Of a stretch of 64,000 nt of DNA, positions 41,292-51,097 are shown one piece after another (position 1 is the stretch's first letter; each line of letters starts with the position of its first letter). A model generated the notes under the pieces. That model ran no database searches. It was not told the origin of the DNA and saw only the letters and a program-made list of their open reading frames with translations. This stretch comes from Phenylobacterium immobile (ATCC 35973) (GTDB taxonomy: Bacteria; Pseudomonadota; Alphaproteobacteria; Caulobacterales; Caulobacteraceae), in assembly GCF_001375595.1 (NCBI RefSeq), contig NZ_CVJQ01000001.1, positions 310,001-374,000 of the forward strand, written 5' to 3'. The translations under genes and the position numbers were made by a program.

Positions 41292-43274
41292 ATGTCCGCG
41301 ACCAAAATCCTCTGGGGCCAGATCCTCGCCGTCTTCACCATCGTCTTTCTTTGCATCTGGGGCGCGACCGAATGGGTTGCGTGGCGGCTCGCCTTCCAGC
41401 CCGAACTCGGACACCCCTGGTTCACTTTACTGGGCTTCCCCTTCTACTATCCGCCGTCCTTCTTCTGGTGGTGGTATGGGTATGATGCCTACGCCCCGTC
41501 GATCTTCATCGAGGGCGCCTATATCGCGGCATCAGGCGGTCTGATCGCCGCCGCCGTGGCGATCGGCATGTCGGTCTGGCGGGCGCGCGAAGCCAAGAAG
41601 GTCGAGACCTATGGTTCGGCGCGCTGGGCCGATACGGCGGAAGTGAAGGCTGCCGGGCTGCTTGGTCCCGATGGGGTGGTGCTCGGTCGTTATACCCACG
41701 ACTATCTTCGCCACGACGGGCCGGAGCATGTGCTGTGCTTCGCGCCGACCCGCTCAGGCAAGGGCGTCGGCCTCGTCATCCCCTCGCTGCTGACCTGGCC
41801 GGGCTCGGCCATCGTCCACGACATCAAGGGCGAGAACTGGCAGCTCACCGCCGGTTTCCGCGCCCGGCACGGCCGCGTCTTGCTGTTCGACCCGACCAAC
41901 GCGAGGTCCTCCGCCTACAATCCGCTGCTCGAAGTGCGGCGCGGCGAGTGGGAAGTCCGCGACGTCCAGAACATCGCCGACATCCTGGTCGATCCCGAGG
42001 GCAGCCTCGAAAAGCGCAGCCATTGGGAGAAGACCAGTCACGCCCTGCTGGTCGGTGCGATCCTGCATGTCCTCTACGCCGAGGCGGACAAGACGCTGGC
42101 CGGCGTCGCCGCTTTCCTCTCAGATCCGAAGCGCCCGATCGAGTCGACGCTCAACGCCATGATGAAAACTGCACATCTCGGCGATGCCGGGCCGCATCCC
42201 GTCATCGCCAGCGCTGCCCGCGAGCTGCTCAACAAATCCGACAACGAACGCTCGGGCGTACTGTCCACCGCCATGTCGTTCCTCGGCCTCTACCGCGATC
42301 CCGTTGTAGCCGAGGTGACGCGCCGCTGCGATTGGCGCATCACTGACATCGTAGAGGGCAAACAGCCGACGACGCTCTACCTCGTCGTCCCGCCCTCCGA
42401 CATCAACCGCACCAAGCCGTTGATCCGCCTGATCCTCAATCAGGTCGGACGTCGCCTGACCGAGGATTTGCAGGCCAAGGCCGGGCGCCACCGGCTGCTG
42501 CTCATGCTGGACGAGTTTCCGGCGCTGGGACGGCTCGACTTCTTCGAGTCGGCGCTCGCCTTCATGGCCGGCTACGGGCTGAAGTCCTTCCTGATCGCGC
42601 AGTCGCTGAATCAGATCGAGAAAGCCTACGGCGCCAACAACTCGATCCTCGACAACTGCCATGTGCGCGTCAGCTTCGCCACCAACGACGAGCGCACCGC
42701 CAAGCGTGTGTCGGACGCGCTCGGCACCGCGACCGAAATGAAGGCGATGAAGAACTATGCCGGGAGCCGGTTGTCCCCCTGGCTCGGGCATCTGATGGTG
42801 TCGCGCTCTGAAACCGCCCGGCCGCTGCTCACACCGGGCGAGGTGATGCAGCTTCCCGCGACCGACGAGATCGTCATGATCGCTGGCACGCCGCCGATCC
42901 GGGCGAAGAAGGCACGCTACTTCGAGGATCGTCGATTGCAGGAGCGCATCCTGCCGCCGCCGACTTTGAAGGCGGCGCAGGGTCGCCCCGACGACTGGAC
43001 ATCGCTGCCAGTGCCGCAGCGCCCGCAGATCGCGCCACAGAAGTCCGCGCCGGAAGCCGAGGACGACGATCCGACCGAATCCGAGCGCCGCCGTCAGCCC
43101 GAACTCAACCGCGTGCAGCCGGTCGAGAAGAAGGAGACGATTGAGAATGAGTTCGAGATTGGCCTCAACGAAGACGACGAGGATGACGCTGCCCGCAACA
43201 GCCGCATGAACCGGCTCATGCAAAGCGTCGCCCGTCAGGCGTCACTCGATCCCGCCGATGACATGGATATGTGA
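41292..43274 (+). CDS. traG: Type IV coupling protein TraG/VirD4
   Basis: A 660-residue ATPase. Two membrane segments near residues 10-28 and 75-95 anchor it. Walker A APTRSGKG is at 151-158 and Walker B MLDEFPALG near 406-413, with VVPPSDINRTKPLIRLI between, all standard for TraG. It links the relaxosome to the Trb channel. The tail is acidic (EIGLNEDDEDD). AAGGAATT precedes ATG 41292. The gene sits between the relaxase and trb operon as in IncP-like ICEs. Confidence 0.92.
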   Translation: MSATKILWGQILAVFTIVFLCIWGATEWVAWRLAFQPELGHPWFTLLGFPFYYPPSFFWWWYGYDAYAPSIFIEGAYIAASGGLIAAAVAIGMSVWRAREAKKVETYGSARWADTAEVKAAGLLGPDGVVLGRYTHDYLRHDGPEHVLCFAPTRSGKGVGLVIPSLLTWPGSAIVHDIKGENWQLTAGFRARHGRVLLFDPTNARSSAYNPLLEVRRGEWEVRDVQNIADILVDPEGSLEKRSHWEKTSHALLVGAILHVLYAEADKTLAGVAAFLSDPKRPIESTLNAMMKTAHLGDAGPHPVIASAARELLNKSDNERSGVLSTAMSFLGLYRDPVVAEVTRRCDWRITDIVEGKQPTTLYLVVPPSDINRTKPLIRLILNQVGRRLTEDLQAKAGRHRLLLMLDEFPALGRLDFFESALAFMAGYGLKSFLIAQSLNQIEKAYGANNSILDNCHVRVSFATNDERTAKRVSDALGTATEMKAMKNYAGSRLSPWLGHLMVSRSETARPLLTPGEVMQLPATDEIVMIAGTPPIRAKKARYFEDRRLQERILPPPTLKAAQGRPDDWTSLPVPQRPQIAPQKSAPEAEDDDPTESERRRQPELNRVQPVEKKETIENEFEIGLNEDDEDDAARNSRMNRLMQSVARQASLDPADDMDM

Positions 43275-43281
43275 GGCCGCG

Positions 43282-43734
43282 ATGAGCAAACCCGCCCGCA
43301 AGCAGCGTCTGTCCGTCTATCTCGATCCCGCCGTGATGACCCGTCTCGCCGATCATGCCGCGCGGCGGGATCATTCCCGATCGCTGATCGCGGAGGCTGC
43401 CATCGAATCCTTCCTGTCGCCCGACGCGGCCGAGCGACAGGAAGCCGCCCTCACCAAGCGGCTCGACCAGTTCGACCGACGCATGGTTCGGCTTGAGCGC
43501 GACGTCGGGATTTCCGTCGAGATGCTGGCGGTGTTCGTCCGCTTTTGGCTCGCCACCACGCCCACGCTGTCCGAACCCGTCGCGAAAGCCGCCCATGCGA
43601 AGACGGCCGAACGCTATGGTGCCTTCGTGACTGCGCTTGGGCGACGTCTCGCCAAGGGGCCAAAGCTGCGGCAGGAGATCGCGGAGGATGTAGGCGTCCC
43701 AAACGGCGATGATTCCCACGCGCGGGACGAATAA
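43282..43734 (+). CDS. Ribbon-helix-helix conjugal transfer protein
   Basis: A 150-residue protein with an N-terminal ribbon-helix-helix RLSVYLDPAVMTRLADHAARRDHSRSLIAEAAIE and a helical C-terminus that ends KLRQEIAEDV. Follows traG by seven bases and precedes trbB. Relatives are called CopG-family conjugal transfer proteins; a role in controlling traG/trb expression is inferred. Confidence 0.75.
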   Translation: MSKPARKQRLSVYLDPAVMTRLADHAARRDHSRSLIAEAAIESFLSPDAAERQEAALTKRLDQFDRRMVRLERDVGISVEMLAVFVRFWLATTPTLSEPVAKAAHAKTAERYGAFVTALGRRLAKGPKLRQEIAEDVGVPNGDDSHARDE

Positions 43735-43785
43735 TCATCGGACGACGTCATTCAAGTTAAGGCCGGTGCCGCCGATCTCCTGTAT

Positions 43786-43899
43786 TTGCACGCTACACCA
43801 CTACGCCGATAAATCCTTGTTGAATCCGCCCTAAATCAGGCTCTTTTACTCAACCCCGCAAGGGGAAGGTCTGTCGATCCCCGCTGAACTCGGGGCGAC
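43786..43899 (+). promoter_or_regulatory. trb promoter candidate and leader hairpins
   Basis: TTGCAC (43786-43791) and ATAAAT (43809-43814) spaced 17 bases could form the trb promoter. Hairpins CCCC-GCAA-GGGG (43854-43865 area) and CCCCG-CTGAACT-CGGGG (43879-43895) follow. The second hairpin's 3' arm is the only purine-rich ribosome site before ATG 43900, so folding should limit trbB translation. Confidence 0.4.
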
Positions 43900-44931
43900 A
43901 TGAAGGCTTCACATCATAATTCGGAAGGCTTGGCGCGCGGCGCGCGGATGCTGCGCACGGCGCTCGGCCCGGCCATCGCGCGGTTTCTGGAAGACGCCAC
44001 CGTCGTCGAGGTGATGCTGAACCCGGACGGGCGCATCTGGATCGACCGGCTGTCCGAAGGATTGTCCGATACGGGTGAGCGGCTATCGCCCGCCGATGGC
44101 GAACGGATCGTGCGCCTGGTCGCGCACCATGTCGGCGCTGAGGTTCATGCCGACGCGCCGCGCGTCTCGGCAGAACTGCCCGAGACGGGAGAGCGGTTCG
44201 AGGGGCTTCTTCCCCCCGTAGTCGCCGCGCCAGCCTTTGCGATCCGTAAGCCCGCCGTGGCGGTGTTCACGCTCGACGATTATGTCGCGGCCGGGATCAT
44301 GTCAGGGGGACAGGCCGAGGCGCTTCGCCAAGGCGTTGCGTCTCGCGCCAACATCCTCGTCGCCGGCGGCACCTCGACCGGTAAAACCACGCTGACCAAT
44401 GCGCTGCTCGCCGAGGTGGCGAAGACCTCCGATCGCGTCGTCATCATCGAGGATACGCGCGAGCTGCAATGCGCTGCGCCCAATCTCGTCGCCATGCGCA
44501 CAAAGGATGGCGTCGCCTCGCTGTCCGATCTCGTCCGCTCGTCGCTGCGCCTACGCCCTGACCGTATCCCGATTGGTGAGGTGCGAGGGGCGGAAGCGCT
44601 GGACCTCCTCAAGGCATGGGGCACCGGCCATCCAGGCGGCGTCGGCACGATCCACGCCGGTTCGGCGATCGGCGCGCTGCGTCGCATGGAGCAGCTCATT
44701 CAGGAAGCCGTGGTCACGGTTCCGCGCCCGCTGATCGCCGACACGATCGATCTCGTCGCCGTGCTGTCGGGCCGCGGTTCTGCACGCCGGCTCGCCGAAC
44801 TCGCCCGCGTCGAGGGCCTCGGCCCCGACGGCGATTACCGCGTCACACCCGCCATCAGCACCCCGGTTTTCGAGGGTGACGGCGGTGACCCCGCCACTCT
44901 CAACCCTAGCCACGAAGGAGAAAACCTGTGA
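43900..44931 (+). CDS. trbB: TrbB conjugation ATPase (VirB11 type)
   Basis: A 343-residue secretion ATPase. Walker [11 protein letters not shown] begins near 156, Asp/His-box [11 protein letters not shown], Walker [14 protein letters not shown] and the late His-box [14 protein letters not shown] are all present. It drives pilus assembly and substrate switching at the membrane. First gene of the trb operon; overlaps trbC by four bases (GTGA). Confidence 0.93.
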   Translation: MKASHHNSEGLARGARMLRTALGPAIARFLEDATVVEVMLNPDGRIWIDRLSEGLSDTGERLSPADGERIVRLVAHHVGAEVHADAPRVSAELPETGERFEGLLPPVVAAPAFAIRKPAVAVFTLDDYVAAGIMSGGQAEALRQGVASRANILVAGGTSTGKTTLTNALLAEVAKTSDRVVIIEDTRELQCAAPNLVAMRTKDGVASLSDLVRSSLRLRPDRIPIGEVRGAEALDLLKAWGTGHPGGVGTIHAGSAIGALRRMEQLIQEAVVTVPRPLIADTIDLVAVLSGRGSARRLAELARVEGLGPDGDYRVTPAISTPVFEGDGGDPATLNPSHEGENL

Positions 44932-45275
44932 TCCAACGCCTGCGCACTATGCGCCTATCCCACCTGCGCCACCGTCTCGCCATGACCGTATCGGTCGCGA
45001 CGCTCAGTGTGGTGATGGCTGCGCCCGCCTACGCCTCCGGCTCGTCCATGCCGTGGGAAGCCCCACTGCAATCGATCCTCCAGTCGATCGAAGGCCCGGT
45101 CGCCAAGATCATCGCCGTCATCGTCATCATCTCTACCGGCCTGGCGCTGGCGTTCGGCGATACGTCGGGCGGCTTCCGCCGCCTCATCCAGATCGTGTTC
45201 GGCCTTAGCATCGCCTTCGCCGCGTCGAGTTTCTTCCTGTCGTTCTTCTCGTTCGGCGGCGGAGCGCTGGTTTGA
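44928..45275 (+). CDS. trbC: TrbC pilin
   Basis: A 115-residue protein starting at GTG 44928. A long signal peptide ends near YASGSSMPWEAPLQ, and two hydrophobic segments (AKIIAVIVIISTGLALAFG and IQIVFGLSIAFAASSFFLSFF) are those of a VirB2/TrbC pilin. In IncP it is trimmed and made circular by TraF. The stop overlaps trbD by one base. Confidence 0.88.
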   Translation: MIQRLRTMRLSHLRHRLAMTVSVATLSVVMAAPAYASGSSMPWEAPLQSILQSIEGPVAKIIAVIVIISTGLALAFGDTSGGFRRLIQIVFGLSIAFAASSFFLSFFSFGGGALV

Positions 45276-45556
45276 TGGCGGGCGTCGTCGATCAGGGCGG
45301 GGAAGTTCCCGGCTACACGGTCCCGCTGCACCGGGCGCTGTCCGAACCGATCCTGCTCGGCGGCGCACCGCGCGCCATCGCGATCATGAACGGCACGCTC
45401 GCGGGCGCTGTCGGCTTGGGACTTCGCCTCTGGCTGGTCGGCCTCGCCATCTGGGCGATTGGTCATTTCGCGGCGGTATGGGCCGCCAAGCGCGATCCGC
45501 TCTTCGTCGATGTCGTGCGCCGCCATCTGCGCATTCCCGCGCACCTTTCGGTTTGA
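45275..45556 (+). CDS. trbD: TrbD (VirB3-like)
   Basis: A 93-residue membrane protein with two hydrophobic segments around IMNGTLAGAVGLGLRLWLVGLAIWAIGHF. N-terminal VPLHRALSEPILLGGAPR is typical of TrbD. Starts at ATG 45275; TTG 45272 would add one residue. It supports assembly of the pilus near the inner membrane. Confidence 0.88.
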   Translation: MAGVVDQGGEVPGYTVPLHRALSEPILLGGAPRAIAIMNGTLAGAVGLGLRLWLVGLAIWAIGHFAAVWAAKRDPLFVDVVRRHLRIPAHLSV

Positions 45557-45573
45557 GCGAGGACCTGGCCGTG

Positions 45574-48009
45574 ATGAACCTCGCCGAATATCGCAACAAG
45601 AATGGTCGCCTCGCCGACTTCCTGCCGTGGGTGGCGCTGATCGGTGAAGGCATCGTCCTCAACAAGGACGGCAGTTTTCAGCGGACGGCGCAGTTCCGTG
45701 GGCCGGACCTCGACAGCGCCGTGCCCGCCGAATTGGTCGCTGTCGCCGGCCGCCTCAACAACGCCTTCCGCCGTCTCGGCTCAGGCTGGGCGATCTTCGT
45801 CGAAGCGCAACGGCATGTCTCGAACCGCTATCCCAAAAGCAAATTCCCGGATTCGGCGTCGGCGCTGGTCGATGCCGAGCGCAAGGCCGACTTCGAGGAA
45901 GCCGGCGCACATTTCGAGTCCAGCTACTTCCTGACCTTCTGTTATCTGCCGCCGGCGGAAGACGCAGCCCGCGCCGAGACCTGGCTTTACGAAGGCCGCG
46001 ACCGGTCGGGCGTCGATCCGCACGAGGCGCTGACCGGCTTCGCCGACCGTATCGATCGCATCCTGCGTCTCGTCGAAGCCTTCATGCCGGAATGTGTCTG
46101 GCTCGATGATGCCGAGACACTGACCTATCTGCACGCTTGCGTCTCAACCAAGCGGCACCGGGTTCGCGTGCCAGAAACGCCGATGTATCTCGACGCTCTA
46201 CTCGCCGATCAGCCGCTGACTGGCGGCCTCGAACCAATGCTCGGCAACCAGCACATCCGTGTGCTGACCATCACCGGCTTTCCGACCGCGACGACGCCCG
46301 GCCTACTCGACGAGTTGAACCGGATGGCGTTCCCCTATCGGTGGAGCACGCGCGCGATCCTGCTCGACAAGACTGACGCGACGAAGCTCCTCACCAAGAT
46401 CCGCCGCCAGTGGTTCGCAAAGCGCAAGTCGATCGCCGCGATCCTCAAGGAAGTGATGACCAATGAAGCGTCGGCGCTGGTCGATACGGACGCCTCGAAC
46501 AAGGCGGCAGACGCTGACCTCGCGTTGCAGGAACTCGGCGCCGACTATGCCGGGATCGCCTACGTCACCGCGACGGTGACGGTGTGGGACGCCGATCCGC
46601 GTACCGCCGACGAAAAACTGCGCCTCGTCGAGAAGGTCATTCAGGGCCGTGACTTCACGGCGATGGCCGAGACCATCAATGCCGTGGACGCCTGGCTCGG
46701 ATCACTGCCGGGGCATGTCTATGCCAACGTCCGGCAACCGCCGATCTCCACGCTCAATCTCGCCCACATGATTCCCCTGAGCGCCGTGTGGGCGGGGCCG
46801 GAACGGGACGAGCATTTCGCAGCGCCCCCGCTGCTCTTCGGAAAGACTGAAGGCTCGACCCCGTTCCGGTTTTCCCTGCACGTCGGCGATGTCGGCCACA
46901 CGCTGATCGTCGGGCCGACCGGTGCGGGCAAGTCCGTCCTGCTGGCTCTGATAGCGATGCAGTTCCGGCGCTATGCCGGCGCGCAGGTGTTCGCCTTCGA
47001 TTTCGGCGGCTCGATCCGCGCTGCCGCACTCGCCATGCGGGGCGACTGGCATGATCTGGGTGGCGGTCTCACCGAAGGCAGCGCCGACAGCGTATCGCTT
47101 CAGCCACTCGCCCGCGTCGATGACCCCGCCGAACGGGCATGGGCGGCCGACTGGCTCGCCGCGATCCTGTCCCGTGAGAGCGTCGCGCTCACGCCAGAGG
47201 TGAAAGAGCACCTCTGGACGGCGCTGACCTCACTGGCGTCTGCGCCGATCGAGGAACGCACGATCACGGGCCTATGTGTCCTCTTGCAGTCCAACGACCT
47301 CAAGCAGGCATTGCGACCCTATTGCATCGGCGGGGCATGGGGGCGGTTGCTCGACGCGGAGAGCGAACATCTCGGCACGGCGACGGTCCAAGCTTTCGAG
47401 ACCGAGGGGCTGATCGGCACGGAAGCTACACCCGCCGTGCTCGCCTATCTGTTCCACCGGATCGAAGATCGGCTCGACGGATCGCCCACGCTCATCATCG
47501 TCGATGAAGGATGGCTCGCGCTCGACGACGAGGGCTTCGCCGGCCAGCTCCGCGAATGGCTGAAGACGCTGCGCAAGAAGAACGCGAGCGTCATCTTCGC
47601 CACGCAAAGCCTGTCCGACATCGACGGCTCGGCGATCGCTCCCGCCATCATCGAAAGCTGCCAGACCCGGATTCTGCTCCCGAACGAGCGGGCGATCGAA
47701 CCCCAGATCACCGCCATCTATCGCCGCTTCGGCCTCAACGACCGGCAGATCGAGATCGTCGCGCGGGCCATGCCCAAGCGCGATTACTACTTCCAGTCGC
47801 GGCGTGGCAACCGCCTGTTCGAGCTGGGTCTCAGCCAAGTGGCGCTGGCGCTGTGCGCTGCCTCGGCGAAGACCGACCAGACCGCGATCGCCAACATTAT
47901 CGCGGAACACGGACCCGAAGGCTTCCTCGACGCATGGCTGCGTCTTCGCGGCGTCGACTGGGCCGCCGATCTCATTCCCAACCTGACCAACCTGGAGAAA
48001 CTGCAATGA
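45574..48009 (+). CDS. trbE: TrbE conjugation ATPase (VirB4 type)
   Basis: An 811-residue protein. Walker A GPTGAGKS lies at 447-454, Walker B LIIVDEGWLAL near 640-650, and YRNKNGRLADFLPWVALIG opens the family-specific N-terminus. It powers pilus biogenesis and substrate export. ATG 45574 follows a GTG at 45571. Overlaps trbJ by four bases. Confidence 0.93.
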   Translation: MNLAEYRNKNGRLADFLPWVALIGEGIVLNKDGSFQRTAQFRGPDLDSAVPAELVAVAGRLNNAFRRLGSGWAIFVEAQRHVSNRYPKSKFPDSASALVDAERKADFEEAGAHFESSYFLTFCYLPPAEDAARAETWLYEGRDRSGVDPHEALTGFADRIDRILRLVEAFMPECVWLDDAETLTYLHACVSTKRHRVRVPETPMYLDALLADQPLTGGLEPMLGNQHIRVLTITGFPTATTPGLLDELNRMAFPYRWSTRAILLDKTDATKLLTKIRRQWFAKRKSIAAILKEVMTNEASALVDTDASNKAADADLALQELGADYAGIAYVTATVTVWDADPRTADEKLRLVEKVIQGRDFTAMAETINAVDAWLGSLPGHVYANVRQPPISTLNLAHMIPLSAVWAGPERDEHFAAPPLLFGKTEGSTPFRFSLHVGDVGHTLIVGPTGAGKSVLLALIAMQFRRYAGAQVFAFDFGGSIRAAALAMRGDWHDLGGGLTEGSADSVSLQPLARVDDPAERAWAADWLAAILSRESVALTPEVKEHLWTALTSLASAPIEERTITGLCVLLQSNDLKQALRPYCIGGAWGRLLDAESEHLGTATVQAFETEGLIGTEATPAVLAYLFHRIEDRLDGSPTLIIVDEGWLALDDEGFAGQLREWLKTLRKKNASVIFATQSLSDIDGSAIAPAIIESCQTRILLPNERAIEPQITAIYRRFGLNDRQIEIVARAMPKRDYYFQSRRGNRLFELGLSQVALALCAASAKTDQTAIANIIAEHGPEGFLDAWLRLRGVDWAADLIPNLTNLEKLQ

Positions 48010-48770
48010 AACTACGCCGCACTCGTGCGGCGCGGCTCGCTGCCGCGCTGCTCATCGCTCCGTTCGCCATCGCCCCGATGCTGGCGACGCCCGCGCAGGC
48101 GCAATGGACCGTGTTTGATCCGTCCAACTACGCGCAGAACCTGCTGACTGCGGCGCGGTCGCTCCAGCAGATCAACAATCAGATCACCAGCCTGCAAAAC
48201 CAGGCGCAGTCGCTCATCAACCAGGCCCGCAATCTCGCCAGCCTGCCTTATTCCTCGCTGCAACAGCTCCAGCAGTCCGTTCAGCGGACGCAGCAGCTTC
48301 TCAGTCAGGCGCAGAACATCGCTTATAATGTTCAGCAGATCGATCAGGTGTTCCAGAGCAAATACGCCAACGTGTCGATGTCAGCGTCGGACACGCAACT
48401 GATCGCCGATGCCAAGACCCGCTGGCAGAACACGGTCGGCAGTTTGCAGGATGCCATGCGCGTGCAAGCCACCGTGGTCGGCAACATCGACACCAACCGC
48501 ACGCAGATGTCGGCGCTGGTCGGATCGAGCCAATCAGCGACGGGGGCATTGCAAGCAACGCAGGCCGGCAACCAGCTTCTCGCGTTGCAGGCCCAGCAAC
48601 TCGCCGACCTCACCGCTGTCGTCGCCGCCAACGGGCGAGCGCAGGCGCTGCGAGATGCCGAACAGGCAGCCGCCGCCGAACAGGGGCGCGAACAACGCCG
48701 CCGATTCCTGACACCCGGTGCGGGCTATCAGCCGGGCAATGCCCGGATGTTCCCCAGCAGCGGCAACTGA
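48006..48770 (+). CDS. trbJ: TrbJ (VirB5-like)
   Basis: A 254-residue secreted protein with signal peptide ending PMLATPAQAQ. The mature part is mostly Gln/Asn-rich coiled coil (QQINNQITSLQNQAQSLINQ), as in TrbJ/VirB5, and ends in FLTPGAGYQPGNARMF. It may form the pilus tip or adhesion part of the apparatus. Followed by trbK after ten bases. Confidence 0.88.
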   Translation: MKLRRTRAARLAAALLIAPFAIAPMLATPAQAQWTVFDPSNYAQNLLTAARSLQQINNQITSLQNQAQSLINQARNLASLPYSSLQQLQQSVQRTQQLLSQAQNIAYNVQQIDQVFQSKYANVSMSASDTQLIADAKTRWQNTVGSLQDAMRVQATVVGNIDTNRTQMSALVGSSQSATGALQATQAGNQLLALQAQQLADLTAVVAANGRAQALRDAEQAAAAEQGREQRRRFLTPGAGYQPGNARMFPSSGN

Positions 48771-48780
48771 GGAACGGGCG

Positions 48781-49047
48781 ATGGACGGCAAGAGCCTCGC
48801 GCGCATCGGCGCCGTCATCTTCGTCGCGGTTGCGATCACCGCGACTACGATCGAGATGAACCGCCATGAGGTTGCGCCGGACAATGTTGCGACACAGGCG
48901 CGTCCTGTCACGGAGCGAGATCCGCTGGATGCGGAACTCACCCGGTGCAGCGGGATCGGTGAGGCCGGCGCGCGCGATCCGTCCTGCCTGAAAGCCTGGG
49001 CTGACAACCGCCGCCGGTTTCTCGGCCCCGACCGGGAAGGACGCTGA
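48781..49047 (+). CDS. trbK: TrbK-like entry exclusion or lipoprotein-like protein
   Basis: An 88-residue protein with one N-terminal membrane segment (LARIGAVIFVAVAITATTI) and a C-terminal CSGIGEAGARDPSCLKAWADNRRRF, a TrbK-alternative pattern with two cysteines. Position between trbJ and trbL is that of trbK. No lipobox is evident, so it is not the classical lipoprotein. Confidence 0.78.
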   Translation: MDGKSLARIGAVIFVAVAITATTIEMNRHEVAPDNVATQARPVTERDPLDAELTRCSGIGEAGARDPSCLKAWADNRRRFLGPDREGR

Positions 49048-49049
49048 CC

Positions 49050-50411
49050 ATGCAGGGCACCGGCGTCATCGACCATTTCCTTGAGGTCTTCACCCGCTAC
49101 ATCGACGGCGGCTTCGGCCTGTTGCAGGGCGAGGTGGCGTTTATCGCCACCACGTTGATCGTCATCGACGTGACCCTGGCCGCGCTATTCTGGTCGTGGG
49201 GGGCAGACGACGACATCATCGCTCGCTTGGTCAAGAAAACGCTGTTCGTCGGCGTCTTCGCTTACATCATCGGCAACTGGAACAACCTTGCCCGCATCAT
49301 CTTCGAGAGCTTCGCTGGTCTCGGCCTGAAGGCGTCCGGCACCGGCTTCACCGTCTCCGATCTCCTGCGCCCCGGCAAGGTCGCGCAGACCGGACTCGAT
49401 GCCGGGCACCCACTGCTCGAATCCATCTCGAACCTGATGGGCTACTGGTCCTTCTTCGAGAATTTCATCCAGATCGCCTGCATGCTGTTCGCCTGGGCGC
49501 TCGTGCTCATCGCTTTCTTCGTGCTCGCCATCCAGCTCTTCGTGACGCTGATCGAGTTCAAGCTTTCCACACTCGCCGGTTTCGTCCTCATTCCGTTCGG
49601 CCTGTTCGGCAAATCCGCTTTCATGGCCGAACGGGTGCTCGGCAATGTCATCTCGTCGGGCATCAAGGTCATGATGCTGGCCGTCATTATCGGTATCGGC
49701 TCGACGCTCTTCTCCGAGTTCACCGCTGGTTTCGGCGGAGCCACGCCGTCGATCGACGATGCGATGGCCATCGTTCTCGCGGCGCTGACGCTCCTGGGCC
49801 TCGGCATCTTCGGTCCCGGCATTGCCAACGGTCTCGTTTCCGGTGGTCCGCAACTCGGCGCAGGCGCAGCGATCGGCACGGGTCTCGCCGCCGGCGGCAT
49901 GGCGGCAACGGGTGCGGCGACGGTTGGCGCTGTCGCGTCCGGTGGCGCTGCCCTCGTGGGCGGCGCCGCAGCGGCAGCACGTGGCGGTGCGGCGCTCGCC
50001 GGTGGCGCGTCGACTGCCTACAGCCTTGGTGCTGCCGGTCAGAGCGGCGCATCGGGCGTCGCCTCTGGTCTCGGCAATGTCGCTAGCACAGGCGCACAGG
50101 CGGCCGTCTCACCCCTGAAGCGCGCAGCCAGCCGCGCAGCCGACAGTATGAAGCAGAGCTACCAGTCCGGTGCGCGTGCAGCGTTTGAGGTGTCGGGCGG
50201 ATCGTCGACCGCAGGAACTATCGGCGGCGATGCTGCTGACACCGCGTCGGCACCTGCCGCATCAGCCGCCACCGACGGCCCGCCCGCCTGGGCCAAGCGC
50301 ATGAAACGCTCGCAGCAATTGACCCACGGCGTTCAGGCCGCCGCCCATGCGGTGCGCAGCGGCGACAGCCACGGCGGCGGCTCTTCCGTCAACCTCTCCG
50401 AAAGCGACTGA
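49050..50411 (+). CDS. trbL: TrbL (VirB6-like) channel protein
   Basis: A 453-residue protein with about six membrane segments up to residue 270, then an Ala/Gly/Ser-rich C-terminal region with many repeats of GA/AS type. Family signs include VTLIEFKLSTLAGFVLIPFGLF and FAGLGLKASG. It forms part of the inner-membrane channel. It follows trbK by two bases. Confidence 0.9.
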   Translation: MQGTGVIDHFLEVFTRYIDGGFGLLQGEVAFIATTLIVIDVTLAALFWSWGADDDIIARLVKKTLFVGVFAYIIGNWNNLARIIFESFAGLGLKASGTGFTVSDLLRPGKVAQTGLDAGHPLLESISNLMGYWSFFENFIQIACMLFAWALVLIAFFVLAIQLFVTLIEFKLSTLAGFVLIPFGLFGKSAFMAERVLGNVISSGIKVMMLAVIIGIGSTLFSEFTAGFGGATPSIDDAMAIVLAALTLLGLGIFGPGIANGLVSGGPQLGAGAAIGTGLAAGGMAATGAATVGAVASGGAALVGGAAAAARGGAALAGGASTAYSLGAAGQSGASGVASGLGNVASTGAQAAVSPLKRAASRAADSMKQSYQSGARAAFEVSGGSSTAGTIGGDAADTASAPAASAATDGPPAWAKRMKRSQQLTHGVQAAAHAVRSGDSHGGGSSVNLSESD

Positions 50412-50413
50412 CC

Positions 50414-51097
50414 ATGTTCAAACGACCTTCCACCCACTACGGCAAATCCCCACAGCCCGAGACGCCTTATCAACGCGCCGCGCAGATCTGGGACGAGCGC
50501 ATCGGTTCGGCCCGCGTGCAGGCGCGGAACTGGCGATTGATGGCCTTCGGTTCTTTGGCGCTGTCTGCCGGTTTGTCGGCGGGATTGTTCTGGCAGTCGA
50601 TGAACGGCTCGATCGTTCCGTGGGTGGTGCAGGTCGATCGGTTGGGCCAGGCGCAAGCCGTTGCCCCCGCGACCGCCGACTATCAGCCCAATGACGCGCA
50701 GATCGCCTTCTACCTCGCGCGCTTCATCGAACAGGTCCGGTCCATCCCCGCCGATGCGATCATCGTGCGGCAGAACTGGTTGCGCGCCTATGACTTCACC
50801 ACGCAGGGCGGCGCGCTGGCTCTCAACGACTATGCCCGCGCCAACGACCCATTCGCCAAGGTCGGCAAGCAACAGATCGCAGTAGAAGTCTCCAGCGTGA
50901 TCCGGGCGTCGCCGACGAGCTTCCGCGTCGCCTGGATCGAGCGCCGCTATCAAGACGGCAGCCTCGCCGATACGGCCCGCTGGTCCGCCATCCTCACTGT
51001 CGCCGTGCAGCCGCCGCGCGACGCCGACACGCTGCGGAAGAACCCGCTCGGAATCTACATCAACGCCATCAACTGGTCGAAGGAGCTTGGACAATGA
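50414..51097 (+). CDS. trbF: TrbF (VirB8-like)
   Basis: A 227-residue bitopic protein: one N-terminal membrane segment (LMAFGSLALSAGLSAGLFW) and a periplasmic NTF2-like domain (PADAIIVRQNWLRAYDFTTQGG and VEVSSVIRASPTSFRVAWIER). It scaffolds the channel. Its stop overlaps trbG by four bases. Confidence 0.9.
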   Translation: MFKRPSTHYGKSPQPETPYQRAAQIWDERIGSARVQARNWRLMAFGSLALSAGLSAGLFWQSMNGSIVPWVVQVDRLGQAQAVAPATADYQPNDAQIAFYLARFIEQVRSIPADAIIVRQNWLRAYDFTTQGGALALNDYARANDPFAKVGKQQIAVEVSSVIRASPTSFRVAWIERRYQDGSLADTARWSAILTVAVQPPRDADTLRKNPLGIYINAINWSKELGQ

